Assembly: GCA_021732785.1 (NCBI GenBank)
Contig: JAKFUG010000027.1
Coordinates: forward strand, 142,439-206,438
DNA: 64,000 nucleotides
Source of the DNA: Planctomycetaceae bacterium
GTDB taxonomy: Bacteria > Planctomycetota > Planctomycetia > Planctomycetales > Planctomycetaceae
Reading direction: 5' to 3'
Below are positions 45,272 to 53,954 of this stretch, piece by piece. The first letter of the stretch is position 1; each line of letters starts with the position of its first letter. Below the pieces are notes generated by a model. It worked only from the letters and a program-made list of their open reading frames with translations, searched no databases and was not told where the DNA came from. Position numbers and translations under genes: made by a program.

Positions 45272-45572
45272 GAAGTTCTCCCGCAAATTCAGGGTCGGTC
45301 GATCACTTGTCTTCCAGCGCGAGTATTGGAACATATCGCCCTGTAACGATGCAACCAGCACAGCCTGAGAACCTGTTTTCAAAATCGCAGAGCGGAGAGC
45401 AGAAAGCGAAAGGCGGAAAGCCAGTCACCGAAAAAATGCCTTTTCTGGCTTTCCGCTTTTCGCTTTCTGCCTTCCGCAGTCACTCAGACAAATTAGAAAA
45501 CACCTACCGAGAAACCCTGTTTCGCAGCGCCAATTCACTTCGCCCGCTTGACGTCTACACGAGGAACCGTCC
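45272..45572. other. Divergent intergenic region holding a 26-bp inverted repeat
   Basis: Arms at 45399-45424 and 45445-45470 (GCAGAAAGCGAAAGGCGG...; one mismatch) form the main structure. No gene seen. Confidence 0.7.
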
Positions 45573-45938
45573 ATGCCCCAACTCATCGCTCATCCGACGA
45601 TCATTCAAGCCGCCGGGAACAAGCCGAAGAAAATTGAAGAATTCATCGGCCGGGTGAACTCGCAGACCGAGGGGGTCAGCATGGCCCGCATGACCAGCCC
45701 CGGCGGCTGGGTGGAACCGGGACAAACCCCGGAGTTCGATGAATACACGGTGGTCCTTCGCGGCGAACTCGTGGTGGAAAGTCACGCCGGAAAAATCACG
45801 GTGGGGGCCGGTCAGGCGGTGATCACCCGCGGCGGCGAATGGGTCCGTTACAGCACTCCGGGAGACGCCGGGGCCGAGTACATTGCCGTCTGTTTACCGG
45901 CGTTTTCCCCGACGTCCGTACATCGCGATGCGGAATAA
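45573..45938 (+). CDS. Single-domain cupin protein
   Basis: This 121-residue protein has a cupin beta-barrel pattern (MTSPGGWVEPGQTPEFDEYT, VVLRGELVVESHAGKITVGA, GQAVITRGGEWVRYSTPGDAG). The usual HxH metal motif is weak: Glu and Asp occupy the expected strand (TPEFDEYT). It may bind a ligand rather than catalyse. No signal peptide. No neighbour suggests a pathway. Confidence 0.8.
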   Translation: MPQLIAHPTIIQAAGNKPKKIEEFIGRVNSQTEGVSMARMTSPGGWVEPGQTPEFDEYTVVLRGELVVESHAGKITVGAGQAVITRGGEWVRYSTPGDAGAEYIAVCLPAFSPTSVHRDAE

Positions 45939-46223
45939 ACCCGGCAACGAAGGGCTTCCTGCCGAAAGAAACCCTACGGAATTGTCAGGTTCGGCTTGTA
46001 TGACCGGGGAAAAGGCCTTGGCGGGTAGATCCGCTGGTTGCCATGTGAGGGGGCGTTGCCATTTCGCCACATGATTCCAGGGAAGAAATTCACAATCGAG
46101 GTCTTGTCGAATTCCGAGGGGAATAGTCTTGACCTGTTCGTGCCGCGGTTCGATCAAAGTTTCAGCCGCAACCGAAACGATGGATTCATCTTCTCCAATT
46201 CAGCCTTGTGGTGAGGGCCGGGT

Positions 46224-47255
46224 ATGTCCCGTCTTCGCGTCAGTGTGATTATTCCCACCTACAATCGTGCCCATCTGATTGCTCGGGCCATTCGATCGAC
46301 CATTGCGGCTCTCGATGCCGATGATGAAATCATCGTGGTCGATGATGCCTCGACCGATCGAACCGCGGCGGTGGTCAGCGCGTATTCCGATCGCGTCCGT
46401 TATGTGTTGGCCAATCATGGGGGAGCCGGAGCCGCACGCAATTGCGGACTGCCGCACGCTACGGGAGACCTGGTCGCGTTTCTCGATTCCGATGACGAAT
46501 GGGACGCCGACAAGATTCGGTTGCAGCGAACGTTTCTGGAACACCGGCCGGACGTACTGTTCTGTTGTTCGAACTTCCGGTCGAAAACGGACGACGGCGT
46601 CGTCGAACCGGGATACTTGATTCACTGGCATAAGAATCACCAGCCGTGGGATGAGATTCTGGGACCGGGAGCGTGGTACTCGTCGATCGCAGCACTCCCG
46701 TCCCACCGCCCCGATTTTCGCGTTCATGTCGGCAGCTTTTTCCTGCGGGAACTGCAAACCGATTATATGGCAACGACCACGGTGATCATCCGCCGTAAAG
46801 AAGCTGGCGACGCCTTGCGGTTCGCGGACGACATCCGGATTTCCGAGGACAAAGAGTGCTTTGCCAGAGTGGCGCGTGTGGGACCGGGAGCCTACTTCGA
46901 TGCCGACCTGTCGACACAATGGGGACATAGCGGACCGCGCGTGAGTGATACGAACCACTTTGCGCTGACATCGGCAAAACTGCTGCTGATCGACCGCATC
47001 TGGGCCGCTGATCCGGCATTTGCTGCCGCTCACGGCTCTGAAATCGAACGCGCCAAGCAACAGCAATATCTCAAGCGCGCCCGCTGGTTGCTGGCGCGGG
47101 GTCGCACCACGGAAGCGCGGCAGGACCTGCGTCACCTCCACCACGCCCCGCTTTCGTTCCGTGCGTTCGCCGTCCTGCCGGAGCCCCTCGCTCGTGGGGC
47201 CATCGCATTACGCAAATGGCTGCACAAGTCACCCCACTCCGCCGCGGCGTATTGA
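46224..47255 (+). CDS. Family 2 glycosyltransferase
   Basis: This 343-residue GT-A enzyme has the nucleotide-sugar pocket VSVIIPTYNRAHLIARAIRS, VVDDASTDRT, and the DxD motif as DSDDEWD (about residue 90). Family 2 enzymes transfer sugars from nucleotide donors to polysaccharides, lipids or proteins. It is soluble with no membrane helix. Convergent with the coiled-coil gene; the gap is 10 bp. Confidence 0.92.
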   Translation: MSRLRVSVIIPTYNRAHLIARAIRSTIAALDADDEIIVVDDASTDRTAAVVSAYSDRVRYVLANHGGAGAARNCGLPHATGDLVAFLDSDDEWDADKIRLQRTFLEHRPDVLFCCSNFRSKTDDGVVEPGYLIHWHKNHQPWDEILGPGAWYSSIAALPSHRPDFRVHVGSFFLRELQTDYMATTTVIIRRKEAGDALRFADDIRISEDKECFARVARVGPGAYFDADLSTQWGHSGPRVSDTNHFALTSAKLLLIDRIWAADPAFAAAHGSEIERAKQQQYLKRARWLLARGRTTEARQDLRHLHHAPLSFRAFAVLPEPLARGAIALRKWLHKSPHSAAAY

Positions 47256-47265
47256 GCGGTATCGC

Positions 47266-47562
47266 TTACTCAACCACCAGCGTGGCGAGATGCTGTTCCC
47301 ACTTCGTCTCGGCCACGCGGACTTCGTTCGCCTTGGCGGAGAGCGCCTCGGTGACGGTTTCCAGATTGTCCTCAACTTCCGCGAGTTTCTTTAGAAAGCG
47401 GGCACGGACCGCATCGTCTTTCTGCACGGCTTTCAGATTCTCCCGCAGCCGCGATTGCTCCGATTCGAGATCGCGTTTCGCTTGCTCCAACCCGCGGCGT
47501 TCGTTGTTCAATTCATTCACCGTAGTGCGCAGTTCTACGGCTTTCGTCAGTGCGTCTTTCAC
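47266..47562 (-). CDS. Coiled-coil protein following the DevA-like ATPase
   Basis: This 98-residue protein is almost entirely a predicted coiled coil with heptad Leu and many Glu/Arg/Lys (VNELNNERRGLEQAKRDLES, RFLKKLAEVEDNLETVTEAL). Its GTG start lies 6 bp past the ATPase stop and AAGGAG is present upstream, so it looks like the last gene of the ABC operon. No signal peptide. I know no family; it could be a scaffold for the transporter or a helical remnant of an HlyD adaptor. Confidence 0.6.
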   Translation of the reverse strand: MKDALTKAVELRTTVNELNNERRGLEQAKRDLESEQSRLRENLKAVQKDDAVRARFLKKLAEVEDNLETVTEALSAKANEVRVAETKWEQHLATLVVE

Positions 47563-47568
47563 GGCCCG

Positions 47569-48249
47569 TCACGTCTCCTTCTGAATGCGGCCGTCTTCCA
47601 TCTGGACGATGCGGTCGGCGAGATCGAGGATGCGGTTGTCGTGCGTCACCATCAACACCGCAGCCCCCTGCTCTTTCGCGAGACGTTGCAGCAGTTCGAC
47701 GACTTGTCGGCCCGAAGTGCTATCCAGCGCCGCGGTCGGTTCATCGGCGAGAATCAATTGCGGTTGGGCAACCAGCGCGCGGGCGATCGAAACACGTTGC
47801 CGCTGCCCCCCGGAGAGTGCCGCCGGGTAGTAGTTCATCCGGTCGCCGAGGCCGACAACTTTCAGCATCTCCTGCGCCCGCCGCCGACGGGTGACAGGAT
47901 CAACTTCTGGATGCAGTTGCAGCGACATTTCGACGTTCTGCTGGGCCGTCAGAAAATCGAGCAGATTGTGCAATTGAAAAACGAACCCGATGTGCCGACG
48001 GACGGCAACCAGTTCGGTCGGCCCCGCGGCATCGAGATCGTGGCCGAGCACATCCACCTGACCACTTTGCACGGTCCGCAAGCCGCCGACGAGCGTCAAC
48101 AGCGTCGTCTTGCCGCACCCGGATGGCCCCATGAGAATCACGACACTGCCCGTTTGAACGGTCAAGCTCACGTCGTAGAGAACCTGCTTGCGCAGGTCTC
48201 CCTCGCCGAAGGAGTAGTTCAGGTCATGGACGTCGATGGCATCGGGCAT
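47569..48249 (-). CDS. ABC transporter ATP-binding protein, DevA family
   Basis: This 226-residue ATPase has Walker A MGPSGCGKTT, Q-loop VFQLHNLLDFLTAQQNVEMS, signature LSGGQRQRVSIARAL, Walker B LILADEPTAALD and H-loop VTHDNRI. FGEGDLRKQVL at its start is characteristic of DevA, the ATPase of the heterocyst-type DevBCA glycolipid exporter. The ATG at 48249 fits the family length. It follows the permease gene by 78 bp that hold a short inverted repeat. Confidence 0.9.
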   Translation of the reverse strand: MPDAIDVHDLNYSFGEGDLRKQVLYDVSLTVQTGSVVILMGPSGCGKTTLLTLVGGLRTVQSGQVDVLGHDLDAAGPTELVAVRRHIGFVFQLHNLLDFLTAQQNVEMSLQLHPEVDPVTRRRRAQEMLKVVGLGDRMNYYPAALSGGQRQRVSIARALVAQPQLILADEPTAALDSTSGRQVVELLQRLAKEQGAAVLMVTHDNRILDLADRIVQMEDGRIQKET

Positions 48250-48280
48250 GATGGGTTGATTTAGAGAAAGGAAACCAATT

Positions 48281-48324
48281 CGCTTGCGCTTAGCAGGAGG
48301 TTTCCCGTCCGCAAAGCGCAAGCG
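48281..48324. repeat. 11-bp inverted repeat CGCTTGCGCTT in the devC-devA gap
   Basis: CGCTTGCGCTT (48281-48291) and AAGCGCAAGCG (48314-48324) pair. The same core occurs at 15315 and 50021. Confidence 0.75.
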
Positions 48325-48327
48325 CTA

Positions 48328-49485
48328 TCAAAAAATCTCCGCCGGGTCGGCGGACCGCAGTCGCCGCACAGCGACCAGTCCCGACAAAAAACACATCGCC
48401 AACGACAAGCCAAACACCTGCGCCCCACGATGCAACGACAAGTCCATCGGCAGCATCGTCGCCCGCTTGCCGATTTCGTACAGCCCCGCCGCGAGAATCG
48501 TCCCCGGAATGTAACCGCAAAAGGCGAGAATGAGCGCCGCCTGTAAAACCGTTTTGACCAGATAACCGTCCGAATAACCCATCGCCTTGAGGGTCGCATA
48601 CTGCGGCAGATGGCTGCTGATATCAGTGAAGAGGACCTGATACACAATCGCAAAGCCGATGAAGCAGCCGACGATCACCCCCATCGTAAACACGAAGCCA
48701 ATCGGGGCGTTGTCCTGCAGAAATTTGAGCTCGGCGGCAATCAGTTCTTCCGGTGTCTGCACTTTCAATTCGCGACCGTAGGCCTGCCGCAACGCCATCT
48801 GCACGGCAAGGCGATCCGCACCGGGACGCAGTTCGATCACGCCAACATCAATCGCGCTGGCTTGGCGATCCGGGAACAACCGCAGAAAATTCGCGTCGGT
48901 GGTGACAAAGTTTCCGTCTGCCTGAAAGCCGACACCAATGCGCACGGTTCCCACAATCGTCACGCGGCGGTTGTTGATTTCCGCGGTGACCGTTTCGCCC
49001 GCGTGGAAATGTTTCGCGACGTTTCCCAGCGACGGCCGACACACGACATCAAACAACCCCGCATCGGCGACGTTGGTTTTGCTCCAGCCTTCGGCCAACC
49101 CCTGGGCATCGAACAGCGGTTCATCGGGCGGCATCCCGAACACGAGAATCGGCCGCTTCTCACCGGTCCACGGGTTCTGCCATTTCCCGGTCGCCTCATA
49201 AAACGGATGGACCGCGACGACATCGGGATGCCCGAGCGCCCGCCCTAGCAACCGCCGTGGAAACGATTCCGGCCGCGCGAATTCCTTCGTGTGCGGGCTG
49301 ATGAGCACCAGATCGCCGGTGAGATGGTTCGTGACCGACGTCGCGCTGCGATAGAGTGCATCCAGAAAGCCCAACTGCATCCACATCAACAGGACCGCGA
49401 CTACGACGCCGGTCACCGCCGCGAAAAACTTCGCCTTGGAGTGCGTCAGTTGCAACCACGCCAGCGGGATATCACGAAAAAACAC
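48328..49485 (-). CDS. ABC transporter permease, DevC family
   Basis: This 385-residue protein has an N-terminal membrane segment (FFAAVTGVVVAVLLMWMQLGF), a periplasmic domain and three C-terminal helices with FtsX-type strings (YATLKAMGYSDGYLVKTVLQ, AALILAFCGYIPGTILAAGLY). The length and motifs match DevC. A GTG at 49485 is the likely start. With the DevA-like ATPase it forms an exporter core. The HlyD partner DevB is not adjacent, so the adaptor would come from elsewhere. Confidence 0.88.
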   Translation of the reverse strand: MFFRDIPLAWLQLTHSKAKFFAAVTGVVVAVLLMWMQLGFLDALYRSATSVTNHLTGDLVLISPHTKEFARPESFPRRLLGRALGHPDVVAVHPFYEATGKWQNPWTGEKRPILVFGMPPDEPLFDAQGLAEGWSKTNVADAGLFDVVCRPSLGNVAKHFHAGETVTAEINNRRVTIVGTVRIGVGFQADGNFVTTDANFLRLFPDRQASAIDVGVIELRPGADRLAVQMALRQAYGRELKVQTPEELIAAELKFLQDNAPIGFVFTMGVIVGCFIGFAIVYQVLFTDISSHLPQYATLKAMGYSDGYLVKTVLQAALILAFCGYIPGTILAAGLYEIGKRATMLPMDLSLHRGAQVFGLSLAMCFLSGLVAVRRLRSADPAEIF

Positions 49486-49720
49486 GCAAGGGGTCTCGCT
49501 GGTCGTTCAGGCAGGACAGTCAGCATCGGGGATTATAGGAAGGGAATTCATCGCAAACCATCACGAATCATAAACGTTTTAGAGGTTTGCAGTTAGACTA
49601 TGTTCAAACTCATTTTGACGCTGTGCTTTTCATCTCTTGAACGAGATGCTATTCTACTCGGCCCGACTCCGCAGCGGCGGGGGTTGGCCAGAGATGACTT
49701 CCGATACGAATGCGAGAATC
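49486..49720. other. Intergenic region with possible promoter for the 27-residue gene
   Basis: TTTTCA (49627-49632), a 17-bp spacer, and TATTCT (49650-49655) preceded by TGC (extended -10) form a plausible sigma-70 promoter reading to the small gene. No other gene seen. Confidence 0.4.
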
Positions 49721-49804
49721 ATGAAGCTCACGACGAAACAGAAAATCAATCGACGCTGGAAGATCAAGCGCCGCGCGAAGCGTAAACTGAAGCGCGGGCT
49801 ATAA
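49721..49804 (+). CDS. 27-residue extremely basic small protein
   Basis: The ORF starts MKLTTKQKINRRWKIK and ends KLKRGL. Fourteen of its 27 residues are Lys or Arg and none is acidic. A weak ribosome-binding site (GAGAA) precedes the ATG, a possible sigma-70 promoter lies 70 bp upstream, and a strong terminator starts 33 bp after the stop, so it is an independent transcription unit. The composition recalls tiny ribosomal or nucleic-acid-binding proteins such as bTHX, but I do not recognise a family. It is too short for ordinary gene finders. Confidence 0.6.
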   Translation: MKLTTKQKINRRWKIKRRAKRKLKRGL

Positions 49805-49836
49805 ACGGTCCGGCGCGATTCCATGCGATGCGAATC

Positions 49837-49866
49837 ACACGGCGGCTGAAGAGTCGCCGTGTTTTT
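49837..49866 (+). terminator. Rho-independent terminator of the small basic gene
   Basis: ACACGGCG (49837-49844) pairs with CGCCGTGT (49854-49861), followed by TTTTTT. Confidence 0.93.
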
Positions 49867-49891
49867 TCGTGCGCCGTTATTGTTGTGCTGC

Positions 49892-49980
49892 GTGTGCCAC
49901 TGGCTCTGCCAGTGTCTTCATCTTTGAGATGGGAAAACGAACCCACTTCGAGGAAGACACTGGCAGAGCCAGTGGCACAC
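49892..49980. repeat. Inverted repeat, GTGTGCCACTGGC family, copy 2
   Basis: Perfect 27-bp arms (49892-49918 and 49954-49980) share GTGTGCCACTGGCTC with the repeat at 22967-23046. It lies between the small basic gene and the convergent SNF2 helicase. Confidence 0.93.
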
Positions 49981-50020
49981 AGCGGCTAGCGCCGTGCCGC
50001 TCACGGATGTTGCGGTCGCT

Positions 50021-50043
50021 GGGATCCCGCAAAGCGCAAGCGA
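50021..50043 (-). repeat. Dispersed 23-bp repeat, inverse of 15315-15337
   Basis: GGGATCCCGCAAAGCGCAAG... is the exact reverse complement of 15315-15337 over 23 bp. Confidence 0.8.
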
Positions 50044-50055
50044 CGGTGATGTTGT

Positions 50056-53000
50056 TTACGACAATAACAGTTGCAGGTCTTCGGTGGTCAGACCTTGGAG
50101 GATCGTGCCGTCCTGTTCGAGGATTGCGTCGGCGAGTTCGCGTTTCTGCTGTTGCAGCGCAGCGATCTTTTCTTCGACCGTATCCTTACAGATGAGCCGG
50201 TAGGCGAACACTTGCCGGGTTTGGCCGACGCGGTGGGCCCGGTCGATGGCCTGCGTTTCGACGGCGGGGTTCCACCATGGGTCGAGAATGAAGACGTAAT
50301 CGGCCGCGGTCAGGTTGAGACCTAAGCCGCCCGCCTTCAAGCTGACGAGGAAGACGCCGCAGTCTTTGTCGTTCTGGAAACGCTCGACGCGTTCTTTGCG
50401 GTCGCGGGTTTGTCCATCGAGGTATTCGTAGACGATCCCCTGCTTGTCGAGATGCGTCTTCACAATCGCGAGCATGCTGGTGAATTGTGAGAAGACGAGC
50501 GCCTTGTGACCTTCGTCGATCAGTTCCTGCAACTGCGGAACGAGGGCGTCCATTTTCGCGGACCCCTCTTCGGGCTGTCCCTTCTGGAGCAATGCCGGGT
50601 GACATGCCGCCTGTCGCAACCGCAGCAGCGCTTCGAGGACGTGCATCTTGGCTTTGGCCATCCCCTGCTGATCGATGATGCCGAGCAGCGAATCGCGGTA
50701 ATGTTCGCGAAGTTCGTCGTACAGCCGCTTCTGCTCCGGTCCCATTTCGCAGTAAATCGTCTGCTCGAATTTTTCCGGCAATTCGCTGGCCACGCTTTGT
50801 TTGGTGCGACGGAGAATGAGCGGTCGCAAACCATCGGCGAGTACGCGGCGCGTTTCTTTGTCTTCCGGATCGGCGGCATGCAACCGGAACGCCGAACTGC
50901 GGCCGAGCATGCCGGGATTGAGGAACTCGAAGATCGAGCACAAATCGCCAAGGTGATTCTCAATGGGCGTGCCGCTGAGGGCCACGCGGTGCAGCGATTT
51001 CAGCAGCCGCACGGCTTTGGCCACTTGCGAACCGGCATTCTTAATCGCCTGCGCTTCGTCGAGGACGATGTAATCAAATTCGAGATCTTTGAGCAGCAGC
51101 ACATCGCGGCGGAGGGTGCCGTATGTCGTCAGGATCAAGTCCTGCTTGGCGAAGAGATCGCGCAGCTTGGCCCGTTCCAGACCGTGGTATTCGATCACGC
51201 TCAACTGCGGCGTGAATTTTTCGCACTCCTGTTTCCAGTTGAACATCAGCGACTTCGGCACCACGATCAGCGACGGCACCTTCTTCGGCCGGCGTTTGCG
51301 GCGCTCATCGAAGAACGCGAGCATCTGAATCGTTTTACCGAGACCCATATCGTCCGCGAGGCAGCCGCCGAATTGGAAATCTTCGAGGAAGTGCAGCCAG
51401 CCGAGCCCTTCCCGTTGATAGTGTCGCAATTCGCCGTGGAAGGTTGGCCCTTCATTGACCGGAATAATCCCGGCGAAGTTGGCGAGCCGTTCGCGGACTT
51501 CGAGGAACTTCGCGTCGAAATCAACCGATGCCTGTGTCGAAAGCAGTGCATCCAGCAATCCGGCTTGCACGGCGGTAAAGCGGAGGTGGTCCCCTTCGGT
51601 GGCTCCGAGACCGGCGAGCAAGCCGTAGCGTCGCAACCATTCTTCCGGAACGATGCCGAGCGAACCGTCATCGAGCACGACCGTGCTATCACCCCGGGCT
51701 AGAGCCGCAAGCAACTCCGGGAAGCCGATTTTGCTCCCTTCGAAGTCGATGTTCGCGTGCAGCTCGAACCAGTCGATTCCCGAGCGGACCTGGAACTGAA
51801 TTTCGAGCGGCTGACGGACGCGTTTGTCGTCGGCACGCACTTGCCAACCGGACGCGATCAGTTGCCGCACGGCGGGACCGAGATCGCGCGAAAGGATTTC
51901 GACGTCGTGCTGACCACGGCGTTGATCGAGCAGTTTGCGGAAGCCCAGATCCTGCAATTGCGACCAATACGACGCTTCACTTTGACGATGCCGCACGAGA
52001 CACCGACTGGCAGAACGTTGCACAATGGCCCAGCGGCCACTGGTCCCGCGAACGGTCGCGCCATCGTAGTCGAACAACAATTCGCCTTTCAGACGGTCTT
52101 GTTGCCAGCGGGCTTTGGCGGGGGGATGGACCGTCAGAATCGGCTTCGGTTCGAGGCTGACTTCTTCCAGTTGCAGTTCGGCAGGCAACTCCAACCGCGG
52201 CAACGCCGGCATGTCGAGCAGCCGGTCGACCAGATCGTGCTCTTCGCCCTTGGGAACTTCGATTTCCGTCCCGCGGCGGAGCAATCCGACCCAGGGAAAA
52301 GCATCGAAATCATTGAACGGCGCAATTTTATCTGCGGTGACGAACAACCCGCCAGGCACGAGCAGTAACGGTTCGCGCAACCCCATCCGTTCTTCGCCGC
52401 GCGTGAGGGCTCCCTGCAACCGCCACTTCTCGCCGGTCTCGTCGGGAATCACGCCCAGGCTCAATTCCCACGTCCCTTTATCGTCCCAGTTCAGCACGTC
52501 GGTCAAACGTTCTTCATCGCCCGCGAGCCGCAACCGTCCGGTCGCACAGATCGCCGGGAGCAACATCTGGCAGAGATCAAACGGGACTCGGTATCGGTGG
52601 ACCGCGGCCCAGGTTTCGCCCCCTTGTGCCGACCAGTTGCTGCGATCGGGTGTCCCGCCGATGAGGTGCGCGAGGATGCGGCGATCTTCGTCGTCGTCGA
52701 TTTCTTCGAACTTGCCCGGCTTCAACCGGAGCGGCTTGAGCTTGCCCCATTCGCCGTTCGCGCGCCGCTGCCGCTGTGAGGTTTGAATGATCAGGGTGTC
52801 AGCTTCTTCGCTGGCGGCGGCGTCAATTTCGTAAATGATCTGGCGTTCGCGACCGGCGGCCCCGTTGTTGCCGTCGTCTTCCTGCATGGCGCGACGGAGT
52901 TCCGTCAACCGGCTTTCCCACTCCTTTTGCGGCGGGGCGGGCGGTTCGGGAACTTCCGCAGCGGCAGCGGAACGACGAGCCCGGGTCGATACCGGCGCGC

Positions 53001-53397
53001 GACGCAGCAGTTCGTCCGCCGGTTCTTCGTCGTCCCAGGCACCGTCGAGGCCGAAATCGAACGCTTCCGATTCCACCACGAACGGCGGGATATAGCCGGG
53101 TTTCACCGAGCCGCTGAGATAATTGCCGGCGTCGATGGCAAGAATTGTCCCCCAGACGTGCTTGCACTGAATGTTACCGGCGGGGGGAGCCGGCGTGGCA
53201 CCGCAGGTACACGACAGCTTGAGTGCGTTTTCATGGCGGCTGATCTGCGTCTGATATTCCACGCCATCGCGGACGACACCGAAGACGTGTTCGGGCGTGA
53301 CGCGCGTGACCGAAACCCGTTCGGCTTCCAGATACGCGGCTCCACGAAAGCGCACATCTCCGCGAAACTTGCTCTCAAGCAACTCCGCCAACGTCAT
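50056..53397 (-). CDS. SNF2-family helicase with N-terminal SWIM zinc finger
   Basis: This 1113-residue protein has a SWIM zinc finger near the N-terminus (CTCGATPAPPAGNIQCKHVWG, C-x-C...C-x-H), a Pro/Arg-rich linker, an accessory region of about 450 residues, and a C-terminal Swi2/Snf2 ATPase. Motifs: DDMGLGKTIQML (I), DEAQAIKNAGSQ (II), ALSGTPIENHL (III), LVSLKAGGLGLNLTAAD and DRAHRVGQTRQVFAY (V-VI). Bacterial members remodel DNA-bound complexes such as RNA polymerase (RapA-like); the target is unknown. The ATG at 53397 is the natural start. Confidence 0.93.
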   Translation of the reverse strand: MTLAELLESKFRGDVRFRGAAYLEAERVSVTRVTPEHVFGVVRDGVEYQTQISRHENALKLSCTCGATPAPPAGNIQCKHVWGTILAIDAGNYLSGSVKPGYIPPFVVESEAFDFGLDGAWDDEEPADELLRRAPVSTRARRSAAAAEVPEPPAPPQKEWESRLTELRRAMQEDDGNNGAAGRERQIIYEIDAAASEEADTLIIQTSQRQRRANGEWGKLKPLRLKPGKFEEIDDDEDRRILAHLIGGTPDRSNWSAQGGETWAAVHRYRVPFDLCQMLLPAICATGRLRLAGDEERLTDVLNWDDKGTWELSLGVIPDETGEKWRLQGALTRGEERMGLREPLLLVPGGLFVTADKIAPFNDFDAFPWVGLLRRGTEIEVPKGEEHDLVDRLLDMPALPRLELPAELQLEEVSLEPKPILTVHPPAKARWQQDRLKGELLFDYDGATVRGTSGRWAIVQRSASRCLVRHRQSEASYWSQLQDLGFRKLLDQRRGQHDVEILSRDLGPAVRQLIASGWQVRADDKRVRQPLEIQFQVRSGIDWFELHANIDFEGSKIGFPELLAALARGDSTVVLDDGSLGIVPEEWLRRYGLLAGLGATEGDHLRFTAVQAGLLDALLSTQASVDFDAKFLEVRERLANFAGIIPVNEGPTFHGELRHYQREGLGWLHFLEDFQFGGCLADDMGLGKTIQMLAFFDERRKRRPKKVPSLIVVPKSLMFNWKQECEKFTPQLSVIEYHGLERAKLRDLFAKQDLILTTYGTLRRDVLLLKDLEFDYIVLDEAQAIKNAGSQVAKAVRLLKSLHRVALSGTPIENHLGDLCSIFEFLNPGMLGRSSAFRLHAADPEDKETRRVLADGLRPLILRRTKQSVASELPEKFEQTIYCEMGPEQKRLYDELREHYRDSLLGIIDQQGMAKAKMHVLEALLRLRQAACHPALLQKGQPEEGSAKMDALVPQLQELIDEGHKALVFSQFTSMLAIVKTHLDKQGIVYEYLDGQTRDRKERVERFQNDKDCGVFLVSLKAGGLGLNLTAADYVFILDPWWNPAVETQAIDRAHRVGQTRQVFAYRLICKDTVEEKIAALQQQKRELADAILEQDGTILQGLTTEDLQLLLS

Positions 53398-53954
53398 GGA
53401 CGATTCCCTGTCCCGGCGGAGCGACCGCCGCGATCAATGTTTCAGTGACTCAAACCGCCACACACGGATCGTTACGGACCGATGCGTGGCGCAGCCTCCC
53501 AAGATACCCGATCCTGTCTCGGATTGACCACTCTTCCGTCCGGTATTTCATGACGAAGTTTCCGCAGCGTCTCCATTTCATCACCGTGTCGGAAGAAATT
53601 GCCGGTGGAAACGGGACACGAAATGAGCGCGCGAAGAATTTGATCCCGTCAGGGATCGTAGGCCATTAGCCGGGGGTCGGAGGCCTTGCGGAGACCCCCG
53701 GATCAATCATGAGAAAGACGATCGACCCCGGCGGGGTCGCAGCAAACCACGCCGGGCTGCGACCCCACCGGGGTCGAACAGATTCAACATCCCTCAAACC
53801 GGTGGTGTCGCTGCGCTCAACCACCGGCTAATGGCTGCGATCCCTAACGGGATCAGATTTGATCAATACCCCCCTGCACTGGGAGCGCCGCTCGCTCATC
53901 GTTACAATTCGTACTGATTATTTGATTCCGTTGGCTTGATGAGTTTGCTGATCC
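53398..53954. other. 557-bp divergent intergenic region filled with nested inverted repeats
   Basis: No gene seen. The right two-thirds holds the nested inverted repeat at 53638-53866. Confidence 0.6.
53638..53866. repeat. Nested inverted repeat, about 230 bp
   Basis: The outer arms (about 53642-53673 and 53823-53855) share GATCCCGT(C/T)AGGGATCG and CCATTAGCCGG. Inside are CGGGGGTC/GACCCCCG (53671-53700), GACCCCGGCGGGGTCGCAGC with its complement (53724-53776), and ACCGGTGGT/ACCACCGG (53798-53826). The whole can fold as a tower of four stems. Confidence 0.85.
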
